A DNA stretch of 64,000 bases. Origin: Psettodes erumei (taxonomy: Eukaryota; Chordata; Actinopteri; Pleuronectiformes; Psettodidae). The notes below the pieces were generated by a model. That model saw nothing but the letters and a program-made list of their open reading frames with translations, ran no database searches and had not been told where the DNA came from. Positions within the stretch are counted from its first letter, which is position 1; each line of letters starts with the position of its first letter. Location of the stretch: positions 5,262,001-5,326,000 of the forward strand of contig JAFBJZ010000422.1 in assembly GCA_016785225.1 (NCBI GenBank). Direction: 5' to 3'. The position numbers and the translations under genes were made by a program. This document shows, in pieces, positions 1 to 11,479 of the stretch.

Positions 1-45
1 CCTGTCGGCGCTGTGCCGCTCCTCATCACCGACAAGCTGAGGTGA
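1..45 (+). other. possible coding fragment at the window edge
   Basis: The first 42 bases are GC-rich and open in frame 1, reading PVGAVPLLITDKLR, and then meet TGA at 43-45. The same bases also end in a passable splice donor (CTGAG followed by gtgaaa at 42). They could be the 3' end of a plus-strand coding exon or part of a 5' leader. The piece is too short to assign to a family and may be chance. Only sequence left of the window can decide. Confidence 0.2.
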
Positions 46-1320
46 AATAACGGAAACATGATGCAGTGAAAACACTGTGGACCAGCGTCATGACAACGGT
101 GTGGATATTCACACAGGCAAGGCCTTTAGGAAAGCGGCTTTATGTCGGCGAAACACGGGCAGATGAACGAAATGGCGCCAGTTGTTTGGAACCGTCAGTT
201 GTTAATCTGATGCGTTGCCACAGTCTTGCTAAGAATATCACACGGTAAATTCACTGAAAGCGAAGAATATGTGTTTCAGCTTCGTCATGCTCTCAAGAGG
301 CAATGACTAGCTGTCTAGCATCTTGCACAGCGACGCTGATCACCACTTAGCCCCGGTGCTAGCAGCGGCTTCTGCGGCACAGCACCGTTTTGCTATGTTT
401 GATGCTACAATAAATACCATCATCTCGAAAATGAAACGCAAATTGGCAAGAAAGCTGAATATATCTTAAGATCGAGTGTATAAGAGGCAAAGAGAGAATA
501 CAAAGAGTTGTTAAAATACGTTTTTTTTTTTTAAAGCGTCAAACTTACCATTGCTGTAGATAGGACTGGTCAGCGTCTGAGTAGCAAATGAATGGACTGT
601 GATGATGAACCAGGGCTCGCGCTCATACACACTGAATACGCAACGTGAACGCGCCTATAAGCGCGACCCCGGCTCGAGTAAAATGCACGAGCAGGAGTGC
701 CGGTCAACTGTCTGAGCTTCCGACTTTTATTATTTCCTGCTTGTTTACTTTTGATTAATGTATTTAATCATGTACGAATTTAATATGATTAATAATTACA
801 TTCAAGATCTTAACTAACACACAGATTAAATGAGTAATGCATCAATTCTATGATAAGTTTCTCAGATAAATCTTATATTATTGACCTCTGTTGTTTAACG
901 CTACAGCAGTTGGCACCAGAATGAGTGGGACTAGCATTTTAATTCATAATTTTATTTTTATTTTTTGTACTTCTTTCCTAAGTGATATTGGCGTCTTCGA
1001 TTAATAATTGTATCACCTTTGGTTCCTGCCGGTATGCGTTATCGATTCAGCATACTAAGCGAGTAGCGGAGAGCATAATAGGAATATGTCTGTGTATTTG
1101 GATAAATCTACAAATCCCTGGTGATATATATATAAACCATAAACACAAAGTTGTAATTGGAGTAGCCTATCGGTTTGAACACATGCCATACGTGATATTA
1201 ATTCTTGCACCAGTGGCGTGAGGAGTTACATGTAATTAATTAATGAGGTAGTTAATAAGTAAAATGGTCGTACAGTTGTTTTGACCGACATTCAACCTGT
1301 CCGGCGCAAAGTGGTTTTCA
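46..1320. other. non-coding stretch, nothing recognised
   Basis: No conserved exon was found. The stretch is mixed in composition, with a moderately CpG-rich part at about 590-720 and AT-rich DNA from 720 to 980. The open frames here (66-248 and 982-1221) show no domain, no codon bias and no splice context, and I treat them as chance. Confidence 0.5.
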
Positions 1321-1329
1321 GCATGGGAA

Positions 1330-1600
1330 GATATGCTTCGCCATCTATTCCTTCACTCCCCTCCCTCTCTCTACCTCCCTCTCCGCCCTCCCCTCCGCGC
1401 GGTTTTTGTTGAACACACTTCCAAATATGGAAGTGAATGGCGAACGGCGGCGGTCAGTGCACGCGCCTCGCCCCCAGCGCGAGGAGGGGTCGGGCCGCGA
1501 CGCTGATCACCATATAAGGAAACAAGGGACACGAAATTCGCTGTAGCAGATTTTTGTACGGCACCGCGCTGAGAGAGAGAGAGAGAGAGAGAGGAGAAGG
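1330..1600. promoter_or_regulatory. GC-rich promoter-like region with two CArG boxes
   Basis: A CpG-rich island stands out of AT-rich surroundings. It holds two exact matches to the SRF site CC(A/T)6GG: CCAAATATGG at 1421-1430 and CCATATAAGG at 1510-1519. The first lies inside CACTTCCAAATATGGAAGTG, so ETS cores (GGAA/TTCC) flank it on both sides, the arrangement used by ternary complex factors. A GA-dinucleotide run follows at about 1571-1594. SRF/TCF promoters are known from immediate-early and cytoskeletal genes. No exon of the controlled gene is recognisable in the window. It may run leftwards on the minus strand, or start here with a non-coding exon. The element call is sound as sequence; promoter function is inferred. 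Confidence 0.5.
1571..1594. repeat. (GA)n microsatellite
   Basis: Uninterrupted GA dinucleotide tract next to the CArG-bearing CpG island, followed by further impure GA-rich sequence to about 1620. Confidence 0.9.
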
Positions 1601-1849
1601 AAGAGAGGGGAGAGAAACAGAGGGGTTCAGTGTGAGGATGAGAGGCAGTGGTAGATTTCAGGCGGTGGGAGGAGAGGAGGTGGAGATGAGGGACAAGGAT
1701 GATAAGATGAATCCACACAATTCTATTGAGGATATAATTGTGCTACAGTATACACAGCTGAGGTGGATTAAATATTTTTTTTCAATTAATTTTTTGAGTG
1801 TGTGACATGTGGCTGTACCTGTTGTTGTTGTTGTAAACATAAAGCATTT

Positions 1850-4800
1850 AAATTGTAAGCTACATTTATTATGTGCAGGGTTTAACTAAAACTGCTTGTC
1901 ATTGCTTTGCCAGAAAGGAAGTGGTGCACTAGTGGTGAAGCTACTGTGTGGTTTGAGACCTCAAAAGAGCCCATATCCCTTTTTTGGTTTTGCACAACCT
2001 TTATATGACTTAAACTGAGTTTCAACCTTGGTGGTGCTACTTTATAAAATAACTGAAATTACTGCCTTGTGGCCACCAACAAGTCAGGTTATAAGTTAGA
2101 TTCATAATGACACCTAGATATTGCAACAAAGAAAAAGGATGAAATAGTTTGATTATCGACACCAAATCATAGTCATAGTCCTCAACATCATAAATATATA
2201 AATATAAAATAAATAAATAAATATTTATATCAAGACATTATTTTCCAGGAAATTAAGGAAAATGCCCAATCTCACAACATTAAGGAAAGTGAAAATTGTG
2301 GCTCTTCAGCAACATTTAATGGGTTCTTCCCTAGTCCATTTTCTATCACTCCACCAAGTTTAGTGCAACCTGGTTTTTATCTTTTGAGTCTGGATAATAT
2401 ATATTATGCCCTCACTGCCTGACAAACAATTTCCAGTTCAGGTGAGCATTTACAAAGACAGGCAGACACATTGTCCAGTTATTATGGTAGGATTTGACTT
2501 GACTTTGTTAAGCTTTGTTGTACTTGTCTGTCTGCTGTATTAGAGGGCAGGTTCACACAGAATTCCTTCTATGTATTCGCATGCTTGGCCAATAAAGCAG
2601 ATTCTGCCAGAGCAAAAAGCTGAAGCCATGACAGGAGACACTGCTTCAAATATGCATGTTGCTGCAAAGAGGCAGCACATTCTAAAATGTGGACCCTTCA
2701 CACACATTTTCAACCCAGCAGAAAAGAGGATCTATGAAAGTTTCAAGATGGATATCCAAGATTAGTTTCAACACTTTAGTATCTGAGCATAAGTGAAATA
2801 TGTCCACAATTTCCCCTTCTCTTCCTGAGTTATGGCATTACATACAAACAAAAATGTGATTTTACAAGAAATTATGTCATAATGAAGTTGACCTTTTGGA
2901 TATAAAAGGTCATCATGTTGTCATTTTATCCTATTAGACATTTGTGCTAAACTGTGTCATAATTAGCAAATGAATGCTTATGTTAAGGCCAAAGATGTGT
3001 ATAGTAAGTGTAAGTGACCTTTTACCACCAAAATCTTGTCAGTTCATCCTTGTGTAGAAAACAGGAAAACATTTGTGCCAATTTTGAAAAGATTCCCTGA
3101 AGGTCTGCCTCATGTACTTGAGAGTAAGTCCACGAGAATGAAATGGACAGACAACTTGTAAACATAATGCCTCCTGCCACAGCTGTCACCAGCACAGGAG
3201 TATGAAAGCAGTTGGATGAACAGATTGGAAAGCATTAACCATTCAAGCTCTGTTTATTCTTTATAAAACAGTTTTTCCTAAGTCAAGGCCACCATAACCC
3301 TGCAAGAGATGAATACATTAGCCATTGCTGCAATATGATATACAATTATCACCTTTTGGAAAGAGCAGTGTGCAAAAAGCACCAAAGAGAAGGGTAAGTG
3401 CAATAGTATGTGCTTGTAAAACATGTTGAAGTTTCCTCCTCTTGTGGAAAGACACAGACATGGAATGTGCAAAATGATGATCAAAAGTTTATCTATTATA
3501 CTCCATATTTCTCTCTTCTTATGACTTAAACCTAAGGTAACATGGAATTACTGACTGATTAAAGCACTGTCATTCAGGGGTTTTGTTTCTTCAGTCTGCA
3601 TCCGAGCACCGAAAATATATTAGTTGTTTAAGATCATAATGTAAAATCACAATTGACAGGATTTCACATTCACTCTCAGTTTACACAATATTTTGGCATT
3701 TAAAAGGCCTATTTTTTAAATTATTATTATTTTACGATTATTAAATGCTTCCACTTCCCCAATCCAATGTTTCTTAAAGAGCCTGCATTTCATCATATTC
3801 AGAGATGTAGGTCATAGTTGCAAATAATCAGAGTCCTTTAATCCACTGATCCATTTTGAGTTCACAAGATGTCCTGTTTGAGTTTTTTTTGACAAAAACA
3901 TTTGACTGATTGGTAATAAGTTATATTTTGTTAAATACGGTTTCAATCACTATTTATGGTCATTTTATCATTGAAAAACAAGTTTTACAATGACAAAGTT
4001 TTGACTGTGAAGAAGATGAAATGTCTGTATTGCTTGAAGCCAGATCAACAATGAGAACTTTATATGTAGTGTTTTCTCACATGATCCACTTCAGTCTTAT
4101 TCTCCTGCCTTTTTCTTCTATGTTTTGGTCTATATGAATATTCAGCTTGTAATTCATCCCATGTTTGTTCAATACTTAGAATGTTGGAGTGTTTTCTAAC
4201 TGAGTTCACTGTATGCAATGCCATTTCTAAAAAAAAAATTTAAGGAAGCACATTCTTGTTTACATACATATTTTAGCTTATAGTGAGTGATATATTAAGT
4301 CCTAAGAGTGCAAGGCCAAGGTGTAATTCAAATATTTAAATTAATCGCTTTTTGGCTGAGTAAACTTGCTACTTTTATTATGTTGGGTGGTCAACACCTT
4401 TGAATATTACAATAATCTCTTATCTTTGGAGTTGCAACATTTTTTGCAACAATTTTTCGAGAAGAGCCTAGAATAAAGTATCAAAATCTACAAAGTGTAA
4501 CATGTTTCCATCAAGGAATAGCAACAGGCAAAGTACTCGAAACAACTGACTTCCCATTACATACAGCTTCCCAATCTGCTGCGCTAAATAAAAAGTGCAT
4601 ATCATCCTCTCCTATCAATGCAGTGACATTTCACCTGTCAAGAAATGCTACTTTATATCAAATATAATGCAAATTTACCAACTGAATGGAATGTCTTAAG
4701 GCTGATAAGTAAAAAAATCAAAGCAACAAAGAAATATGTATAACTGCATAAGCTTTCAAGCCAGCATTTTTAAAGATAATTACTTAAAGATATACTGCAA

Positions 4801-5060
4801 AGCTTCCTTTGACAAGCACCCTGACTACCCCTGTCCAAAAAATATACAGCCATGTGAGATTCATTCACCTGAAATAGAAATGTGTTTTTTTTAAGTTTAA
4901 AAGTAAACAGTGATTTGTATATTAAGACTAATTGTAAAATTGTAAAATGATGGCAGTGTCAATTTCAGACATCAATGAGAGGGACTGGGATAGTTTAACT
5001 TCATGAGCCTGGACTTTGACAGGCAAAGTAATTTGCATAACTGATATGCTGGTGAATTGG
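1850..5060. other. AT-rich intergenic DNA downstream of atl3
   Basis: No exon or RNA gene recognised. The stretch contains one old interspersed repeat, listed separately (about 2,770-3,200), and simple AT-rich runs such as aaat repeats near 2,200. Open frames such as 2571-2765 and 3278-3484 have no homology that I recognise. Confidence 0.5.
2770..3201. repeat. diverged teleost interspersed repeat
   Basis: The stretch reads like a decayed copy of a repeat very common in fish genomes. Tell-tale phrases are tgaccttttggatataaaa, the 'gaccaccaaaatctnntcagttcatcctt' type block near 3,020-3,050, the 'attccctnaaggnnnncct' block near 3,095, and an end resembling 'cataatgcctccngccac..ctgtc' near 3,163-3,201. 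It has no coding capacity and is probably a non-autonomous DNA element. I recognise the family by these phrases but do not give it a formal name. A repeat-library search would confirm it. Confidence 0.55.
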
Positions 5061-5063
5061 CAT

Positions 5064-5069
5064 TTTATT
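5064..5069 (-). terminator. poly(A) signal of atl3 (AATAAA)
   Basis: TTTATT on the plus strand is AATAAA on the minus strand. It lies about 135 bases past the atl3 stop codon and is the first canonical hexamer after it, which would give a short 3' UTR. Other hexamers lie further downstream, so the site actually used is not certain. Confidence 0.45.
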
Positions 5070-5201
5070 TGTACCCTGTACCAATGTGGTTTAGCTGCAT
5101 GTTTGCTCCAGTGGGTGGCATGATAAGGCTTTAGTGCTGAATGTGTACTTGTGCTGTGTGCTGGTTGCATTGCTTTGAGATTACGAAGGTTCAGAGGCTC
5201 T

Positions 5202-8200
5202 TTAACTGGATTTCTTCTCAGCAGTGCTTGTGCCCCTCGACTTGTTCAGCACCACGGTGGCCTAACAAAAAAAAGGAAAGACAATTCTTTTGAGACCTTG
5301 CAGTCCCATCTTTCACATTTTTAACCCTGTCAGAAAGAGTCAGGACAATCTAACCAAAACAGGTGTTAGTTTCAGTTGCTGTTTCTGCCAGCTCATGCAT
5401 TTTTATTTTGTGGTTCAATGAATTAAGAAACAAGGGGTTGCAAAAGTAAAATTCATTTGAAATGGAAGGTAAAGCATCATTATCTCAAGCAGACTATTTC
5501 TATGGTTGCCTTTGAGTGTGTTTTTTGGAGAAACAAGTATCAAGTATCGACTTCATCAATTATTTTCCTGGTCCTGGTCTTAAGAAGTCCATGGTTAACT
5601 TGTGATTTAAAGCAACCATATGACTACAGGATTTCTTTTCAGACTCCCTTCAGTCTCTCTAGTGGTTGAATGACTAAACACAAAAAAACTATCTAATTAA
5701 TTAAAACTAACTAATTTAGTAAATTTATTGATTTGGGTGCTGTCTTTATTTATCAAATTTTGGCAGTTTAGTCAAGCACTACATTTCTTTTATTCTATGA
5801 TTGCTGAATGGTGTTTGTGTTGTTCTTTGCAAAACCAACAGCTCCCTCTGCTGGCTTTAATTGGTGCATGCATTGAAAAAAATTTCACAATTCCATAAAC
5901 TGAAAACTGTGACATCAGTGCAGATAGACGTGAGCTAACACAAACTTGCCTCAAGCCGCATTTTTCTCACCTGCTCCAGGACGACACCTGCAGCCTGGTC
6001 GATGGCTCCTCCTACAGTCCGGTAACGACCAGAGTAGCGGATGAAGGCCCACGTCAGCATGGCCATCATAACTGCACCCAGAGTGCAGTCACACACCAAG
6101 GCGAAGGTGGACAGCCCAACAAAGAGCAACACTCCCGACAGCACGTAGAGGAGGCACACCAGGACAAACAGCACTGCAGGTGTACGGAAGGCGCTGAAGA
6201 GATTTTTTGACTGTTTCAACAAAGAGAGAAACAGATTAGGAACAAATCATATCACTGCAAAAAAAAACATGTGTATCAATTACTTGTGTAAGATTCAGAT
6301 GTTTATAGGTTAAATATTTAAAATGAAACAGATACAAAGTTAAATGTTTTTGCAATTGTCCTTTACCTCATTGTGTTTGATGAAAGATTGCCATATTTCC
6401 TCCAGCTCCTTTTCCAGTTGGGCTTGGTAACGATCACAGAACTCTTGTCCACCCATCTTCTTAGTAGATGAGAAGGTGTGAAGAGCCTCCCGGAAGTGAA
6501 AGTCATGCTTTTCCTCCAGACAGTCGAGAGCCACATAGGGCAGGTCTCCCCCACACACCTTAGAAATAAACAACGCAGAGGTTTAAGATGGGAATGTACA
6601 TAGTGTGATAGTTGAGCTGATTATAAATATAACTTGGGTGTGACAACTGATTTAGATCAGTTATGAATGATCAGGCCGAGTTGGACTGAGGACTGCTGAC
6701 AGTTGGCAAATAAAAAACCTACTGTGTATATTATGTAATGATTCTAGTCTCAGGTCACCATATCAAGTTGCTGCAAGTTCTTCTCTTTAAGAAGTTTTTA
6801 ATGCGTCAAAGAAGTCAAAGGATTGCAAGCAAATAAGTTTGTGTCTTGCAAGTGAACAGGACAATGGAAATGGAGGGTTTCATCCAAATTCTGTTTTTCC
6901 CTCTTTTTAGGCCTTTTTGGGACAAATGTCTCTGCATATAAACAATGCAAGCTCCTGATTGCTGTCCACATTTATTTTGGTGCAAGAACATTGCTGTTCT
7001 TGTGGGATTTCCAGGGGTAATCTATTATCAAGACTCCAGTCATTACTGACCGGTCATCATGTGTATTGACTTAGTTGTAAGGTGTATGCTTCTTCCTGAC
7101 AAACTAAAAAAAAAAAAATCTGCTGAAGTTGGTGTATGACGTGAAGGTTTCAGAGGTTTCAGTTAGTCTTCACGTTTGTCCTGAGCTTTACAAAAAGGCA
7201 GCTTGTACTCATTCCTTGTGAAAATATAGTATAATAACATTATCCATAGAAGTAACATCCCCTTTCCCATCAAAGTGAAGTCACCTTCTCCATGTTCTTG
7301 TAATACTGATCTTTGGCTGTTGCCACAGCTGCCAAGTTGTTGGCCTCTGCTGTAGCCTGGTGAGACAAAAAGGGAGGTGATAAATTCAGTGGAGTGAAAA
7401 ACAAAATAGTGAAAATTACTCCTAGTTGACAGAGAAAATTAGTTGCTTGTTTCAACTTATGTTAATCCTGCTGCACATACCATGAGCATTGTCTTTGGCT
7501 GTGGTAAGTCTTCTCCCTGGTAAATCTTGATGTAAGCCTGGTAAAAAAAAAAATATGTCAGATATACTGTAGAAACCTGATTAAGGTTCAGCAGAATGCT
7601 CAGATGAAGGTGCTGTTACCTTGAAAAACTCAAGCAGGCCCCTGCAGGTGACTTTGTTTCCATTTATTTCTTTCTCAGCCAGACGATCCGGATGGAGCAG
7701 TTTAGGAATCAGACTGAGCAGCTGCTCCTTGAACTCTGGTGCCACATCTGACACAGTACATGTAACAACAGTTATGACAGCACTCAGCATACTGGGCATT
7801 CGGCTAAATACCAATCTTATACAATGTGGAATAATATGAGAAACAGGAAATTTTACCACTGAGTTGTCCCTGAAATGCAGGGCTGGTGGCAACCTTCAAC
7901 CCAGGGTGAGGTAACAAGAAGCAGGAAATCTTGGTGAAGCAGGAATGGATGTGCTCCCTGACTGTCTGCAGCTCCTCGTGTTGGGCCTCTTTCACCTTTC
8001 GCATATTAAAGTAATAGTAACTCAGTACTTAGAATTTAAGATAATCAACTGTATGTGTATTTCTTATTGTAAGCTGATGTCTAGGTATATTTATTATACT
8101 CTGCCAAATCAACAAGGCATCATTGGTACCTGTAACCGTTTATCCAGGAATTCATTGCCTCCTTTAAACCCGTAGATGTATTCATAGGGAAAGCTCCAAT

Positions 8201-9913
8201 CCCTGATTAGAAACATCAAAGACTGCAGGAGGAATGGAAAGTTAAAAAAAAACAACAACATTGAATAGACCAACAAACAACAACCAAATACATCGGCAAC
8301 AGTGCATCAGATTTTGTGGTTTCTCTGGTTTCTCTTACCTGAAAGGGTTTCTGAAAGATTTCATCCATTGCAAGACGACCATACTCTGTGAACAGCTGCG
8401 GGGAGGAGGAAGAGGAGGAGGCCCAATATGAGAAATTAATTCAAAATTAGAAAATGAATGCAAAAATCCTAAAAGCGCTTGTCCTAAAAATGAAGAATAG
8501 CTCATACAGGGCTGAAAATCACTGATCTCTCAGGTGGAAACTTTCAAACATGCTTCACTCGCCACATCCAAGCAGGTGTTTCACATCAAAATACCTGCAG
8601 ACAGGTTGACTCATGTCATGTTAATGTAAACAGACCTGTAGCTGCTGCAGATCGTCCTCTTGAATGTTCTGTGACAGATTGTAGATCTACAAAACAGAAA
8701 CTTGTTAGCATACACTGCACCACAGTATATTAAGAAGACATTTAATCAGTGATAATCAGACAAGATTAGTCACCTGTATTGAGCTGGTCATGGTGCTGAG
8801 GGCGAAGATGGTGGCACAGTCCTTCACAGTGGACTGATGATCAAATGCTCCCTGAGTGTCCATCAACACCACAGCCACCTACAGCAGCAGACAGACAAAA
8901 TATACAACACAATGCCTTTTTTCAGTTGCACTGCTTCACTATAGTGCTAAACAATTATGTTATGGTTACAGTTTTTTTGTTGGGTGGATGTTTTTTGTGA
9001 AAACTAAAAGGGTGAAAAGATTTATAAGAAAACAGCAGATACATTTTAAGGAAACAAAAAATATCCCATATAAAAGGTATTATAAGCTCATTTTATAGAA
9101 ATGTAGTGATATACTAAAATAATAAATTGTTTTTTAGTAAACAGTGCTTTGTTTGTTGACACGGATACAGCATATAAATGAATAAATAAATAGATAGATA
9201 AATAAATAAGGGGTACCTCTGTTCCATCGCTCTTTTCGACGAGGAAAACTTCGCTCCACAGCTGGATGCCTGTTGTCTCTGGTTCTGAACCACCTCTCCA
9301 AGAAAATCCAGTCAGTGGCTCATCATCCTGACCCAGCCAGTTTACATCCCCCTGCAGAACAGCAATGACTCTTTCAAGACGAGTCCAGGGCTGGCTGAGT
9401 CTTTTCAGTGAAGCCCAGCGCATCTACATCTTCTGGCTTTTTCAGAATCTCTAACATGTCATATACTTCCCAGTATATGGGAAACATCAAAAATAGTAAT
9501 CATTCCTTCTATAAGATAATATCAGATTTCACAAATAAATCAATTATCAGAATAGTTGCAGATTGCCTGTAGCTTAATTAATTTGTTTCAGCTCAAGTCA
9601 ACAGGATATCATTTTGGCAACAAATAAGTCAATTTTAGGTGAATGATCCTGGCCTTTGAACACTGTATTGTGTGTAGTGAAACAGAGATCATGTTACAGC
9701 GCGACTCACCTTTCTGTACATGTAGCGGAGCATAAAGTCGAGCAGGAAGCTCTTTCCCTTCCTGAAGGCCCCTGCCACTGACAGCACCACCACATGTTTG
9801 TCTCGGACCTCAGGAGCCAACAGAATCTGTGACAGAGCCTCCGTGTCCAACTCAAAGGAGTGTTCCTCCTTACACACTGTGACAATCTGAACTGGGCCTG
9901 GTTCCCCCTTCAT
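5202..9913 (-). CDS. atl3: atlastin-3-like ER membrane-fusion GTPase
   Basis: Dynamin-superfamily GTPase that fuses ER tubules. I assembled 13 coding exons (minus strand): 9913-9710, 9351-9217, 8878-8774, 8686-8636, 8395-8339, 8222-8130, 7995-7857, 7747-7620, 7537-7481, 7356-7285, 6558-6367, 6210-5971 and 5261-5202. They join in phase to 510 residues; human ATL3 has 541. Visible motifs are the P-loop GAFRKGKS at residues 48-55, DTQG (G3), the G4 RD in LIRDWSFPYE, the middle-domain helices, and two membrane segments in exon 6210-5971 just before RYSGRYR. Blocks such as NWLG, SEVFLVEK and VATSPAF favour ATL3 over ATL1 or ATL2. The tail encoded by 5261-5202 is short and Lys/Ser-rich. The start at 9913 is the first ATG in the GPVQIV exon. 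An in-frame TGA lies just upstream, so the longer human N-terminus would need another exon or is absent. Confidence 0.93.
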
Positions 9914-11208
9914 CCTTCAGCTGTATGAGTTCCTTTGGAAATCACAGGAAAAAAAAAACTCTTTTTGATCTGCAACTTACTAATGTTATTTATTATTGAT
10001 TTATCTGTGTACCTTCTAATTTTTTATTAGTTGTTTTGTCTAAAAAATATAAGACAGAAAATCCTGTTACAATTTCCCACAGCAAATGTCTTAGAAAATA
10101 ATGACAGACCCTAATTTGAGAAGTTTGAATCAGCAAATGTTTGATTAATGTTGATTAATTTCCCATCTATCAACTACTCATTGCATCTCTACATGAAATG
10201 TCTCTCAGGCAGAACTTGTTAAAAAATAGCTCAGAAGAAAACTATGACAAAATAATAAATAGATTAATCAATTTTGACCACAACCATCAGTCGTGGTGAC
10301 AAATTCTTTCAAGATCACAACGCTGAGCCGTGCAACTGATTTTCTTTTTATAAGAATTTGGGATGATTATATTTACAGGTGTTTATTCGTTTGTTTCAAT
10401 ACTATACTTCCATAGGCCTGTGCCTACTGAACAATCAGACATGCACTGATCCTCCCATCAGACACAAAATTTAGCTCTGTGTAAAGCTGACAGCGGGCTG
10501 CACTTATGGGTGTCATGCTGCTTTGCCTCCAGCTAGTACATTCAGCACTTCTCTCCGATACACGGGTCATTTTAGCTGCTTCAATGGACTCCATTGTTGC
10601 TGCCGCGTGAGGATGCCCTCTCCCATGATGAGTAACACAGGGAGGTGCTTTCACGACAGCTTAGCTCTGATGATAATAAGAAAACCTCGCTCGCTCTCTA
10701 TCCTTTCACCAAGAACGGAGCACCTCAAAAGGTGTGGCGTTCAGAGGCCGCGTGCCAGGCATTTCTCAGCGGTGACTGTCAAAGACCGTGATGAGCAGCT
10801 ATGAAACCAACCCAGAACTTCGTAACTTTGCTTGCAATTTGTTACGAGCAGGTAATGCATGACAAAAACTAGACGAAATGGTGTGTGTTATTACCATTGC
10901 CTGGTATAAGCAGCTGTCACTTCATACTGTGGCAGCGGAGTTGACTACGCAGGCAATACTTGGACCAGGACAGTCAAGCAGACAGACCTCCAGCGTCTAA
11001 CAGCTAACAGCTATAACAGCTATAACAGCCCATAACTACTGACGGGCCATCTTACTAGCTAACAGCCCGTACGTCTGCATGTAATCCAGCAACAACAGTA
11101 AAAACCAAACGTGCACCCTTGGTTAGCTGCAGAAAACTTTTAAGATGTTTGCTACGAATAAGCTTTAAAATGCCTTTCTCTAGCTGCTGTTTCACAGTTT
11201 AATGTTAC

Positions 11209-11345
11209 CTGCAGTGTCTTCAAACGGCTTCAACACAATCTCACGAGAGTCGACAAACGACTGAGAGCCAACTTTTTTCACTCTGGCATGAAAACAACCA
11301 TGAGAACTTTTTTCCAACGTGAGACTCACACACTTCCGTTTTCAG
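11209..11345 (-). other. candidate non-coding first exon of atl3
   Basis: On the minus strand, GTTTGAAGACACTGCAG is followed by a good donor (gtaaca, reading down from 11208). The exon would lie about 1.3 kb upstream of the first coding exon, next to a patch of promoter-type motifs. It contains a short upstream ORF (starting ATGGTTGTTTTC, ending in TGA within eight codons). The 5' limit is a guess; transcript data would settle it. Confidence 0.35.
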
Positions 11346-11359
11346 CCTGCGCAGTGGTT

Positions 11360-11472
11360 TCATGGAAATGTAGTTTCGATGTGATTTCCGGCTCGTTTTT
11401 TTAGTCTGTCTATGAACTACGTTATCAAATGTAACAACTACAATACCTCGTAGCCATGGGAAATGTAGTTTT
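11360..11472. promoter_or_regulatory. putative atl3 core promoter with ZNF143-type motifs
   Basis: Three copies of an ACTACA-type motif occur within about 110 bases: ACTACAATACC at 11437-11447 on the plus strand, and the reverse complement of ACTACATTTCC(C) at 11364-11374 and 11458-11469. They resemble the ZNF143/THAP11 site (ACTACAnnTCCC) found in TATA-less housekeeping promoters. Position, just upstream of the candidate atl3 first exon, fits. No TATA box is seen. Confidence 0.4.
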
Positions 11473-11479
11473 TGGCTTA

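Noticed and set aside
330..1515. Shared 16-base string gcgacgctgatcacca at 330 and 1497.
   Set aside because: Flanks do not match, and one shared 16-mer in a 64-kb window is about what chance allows.
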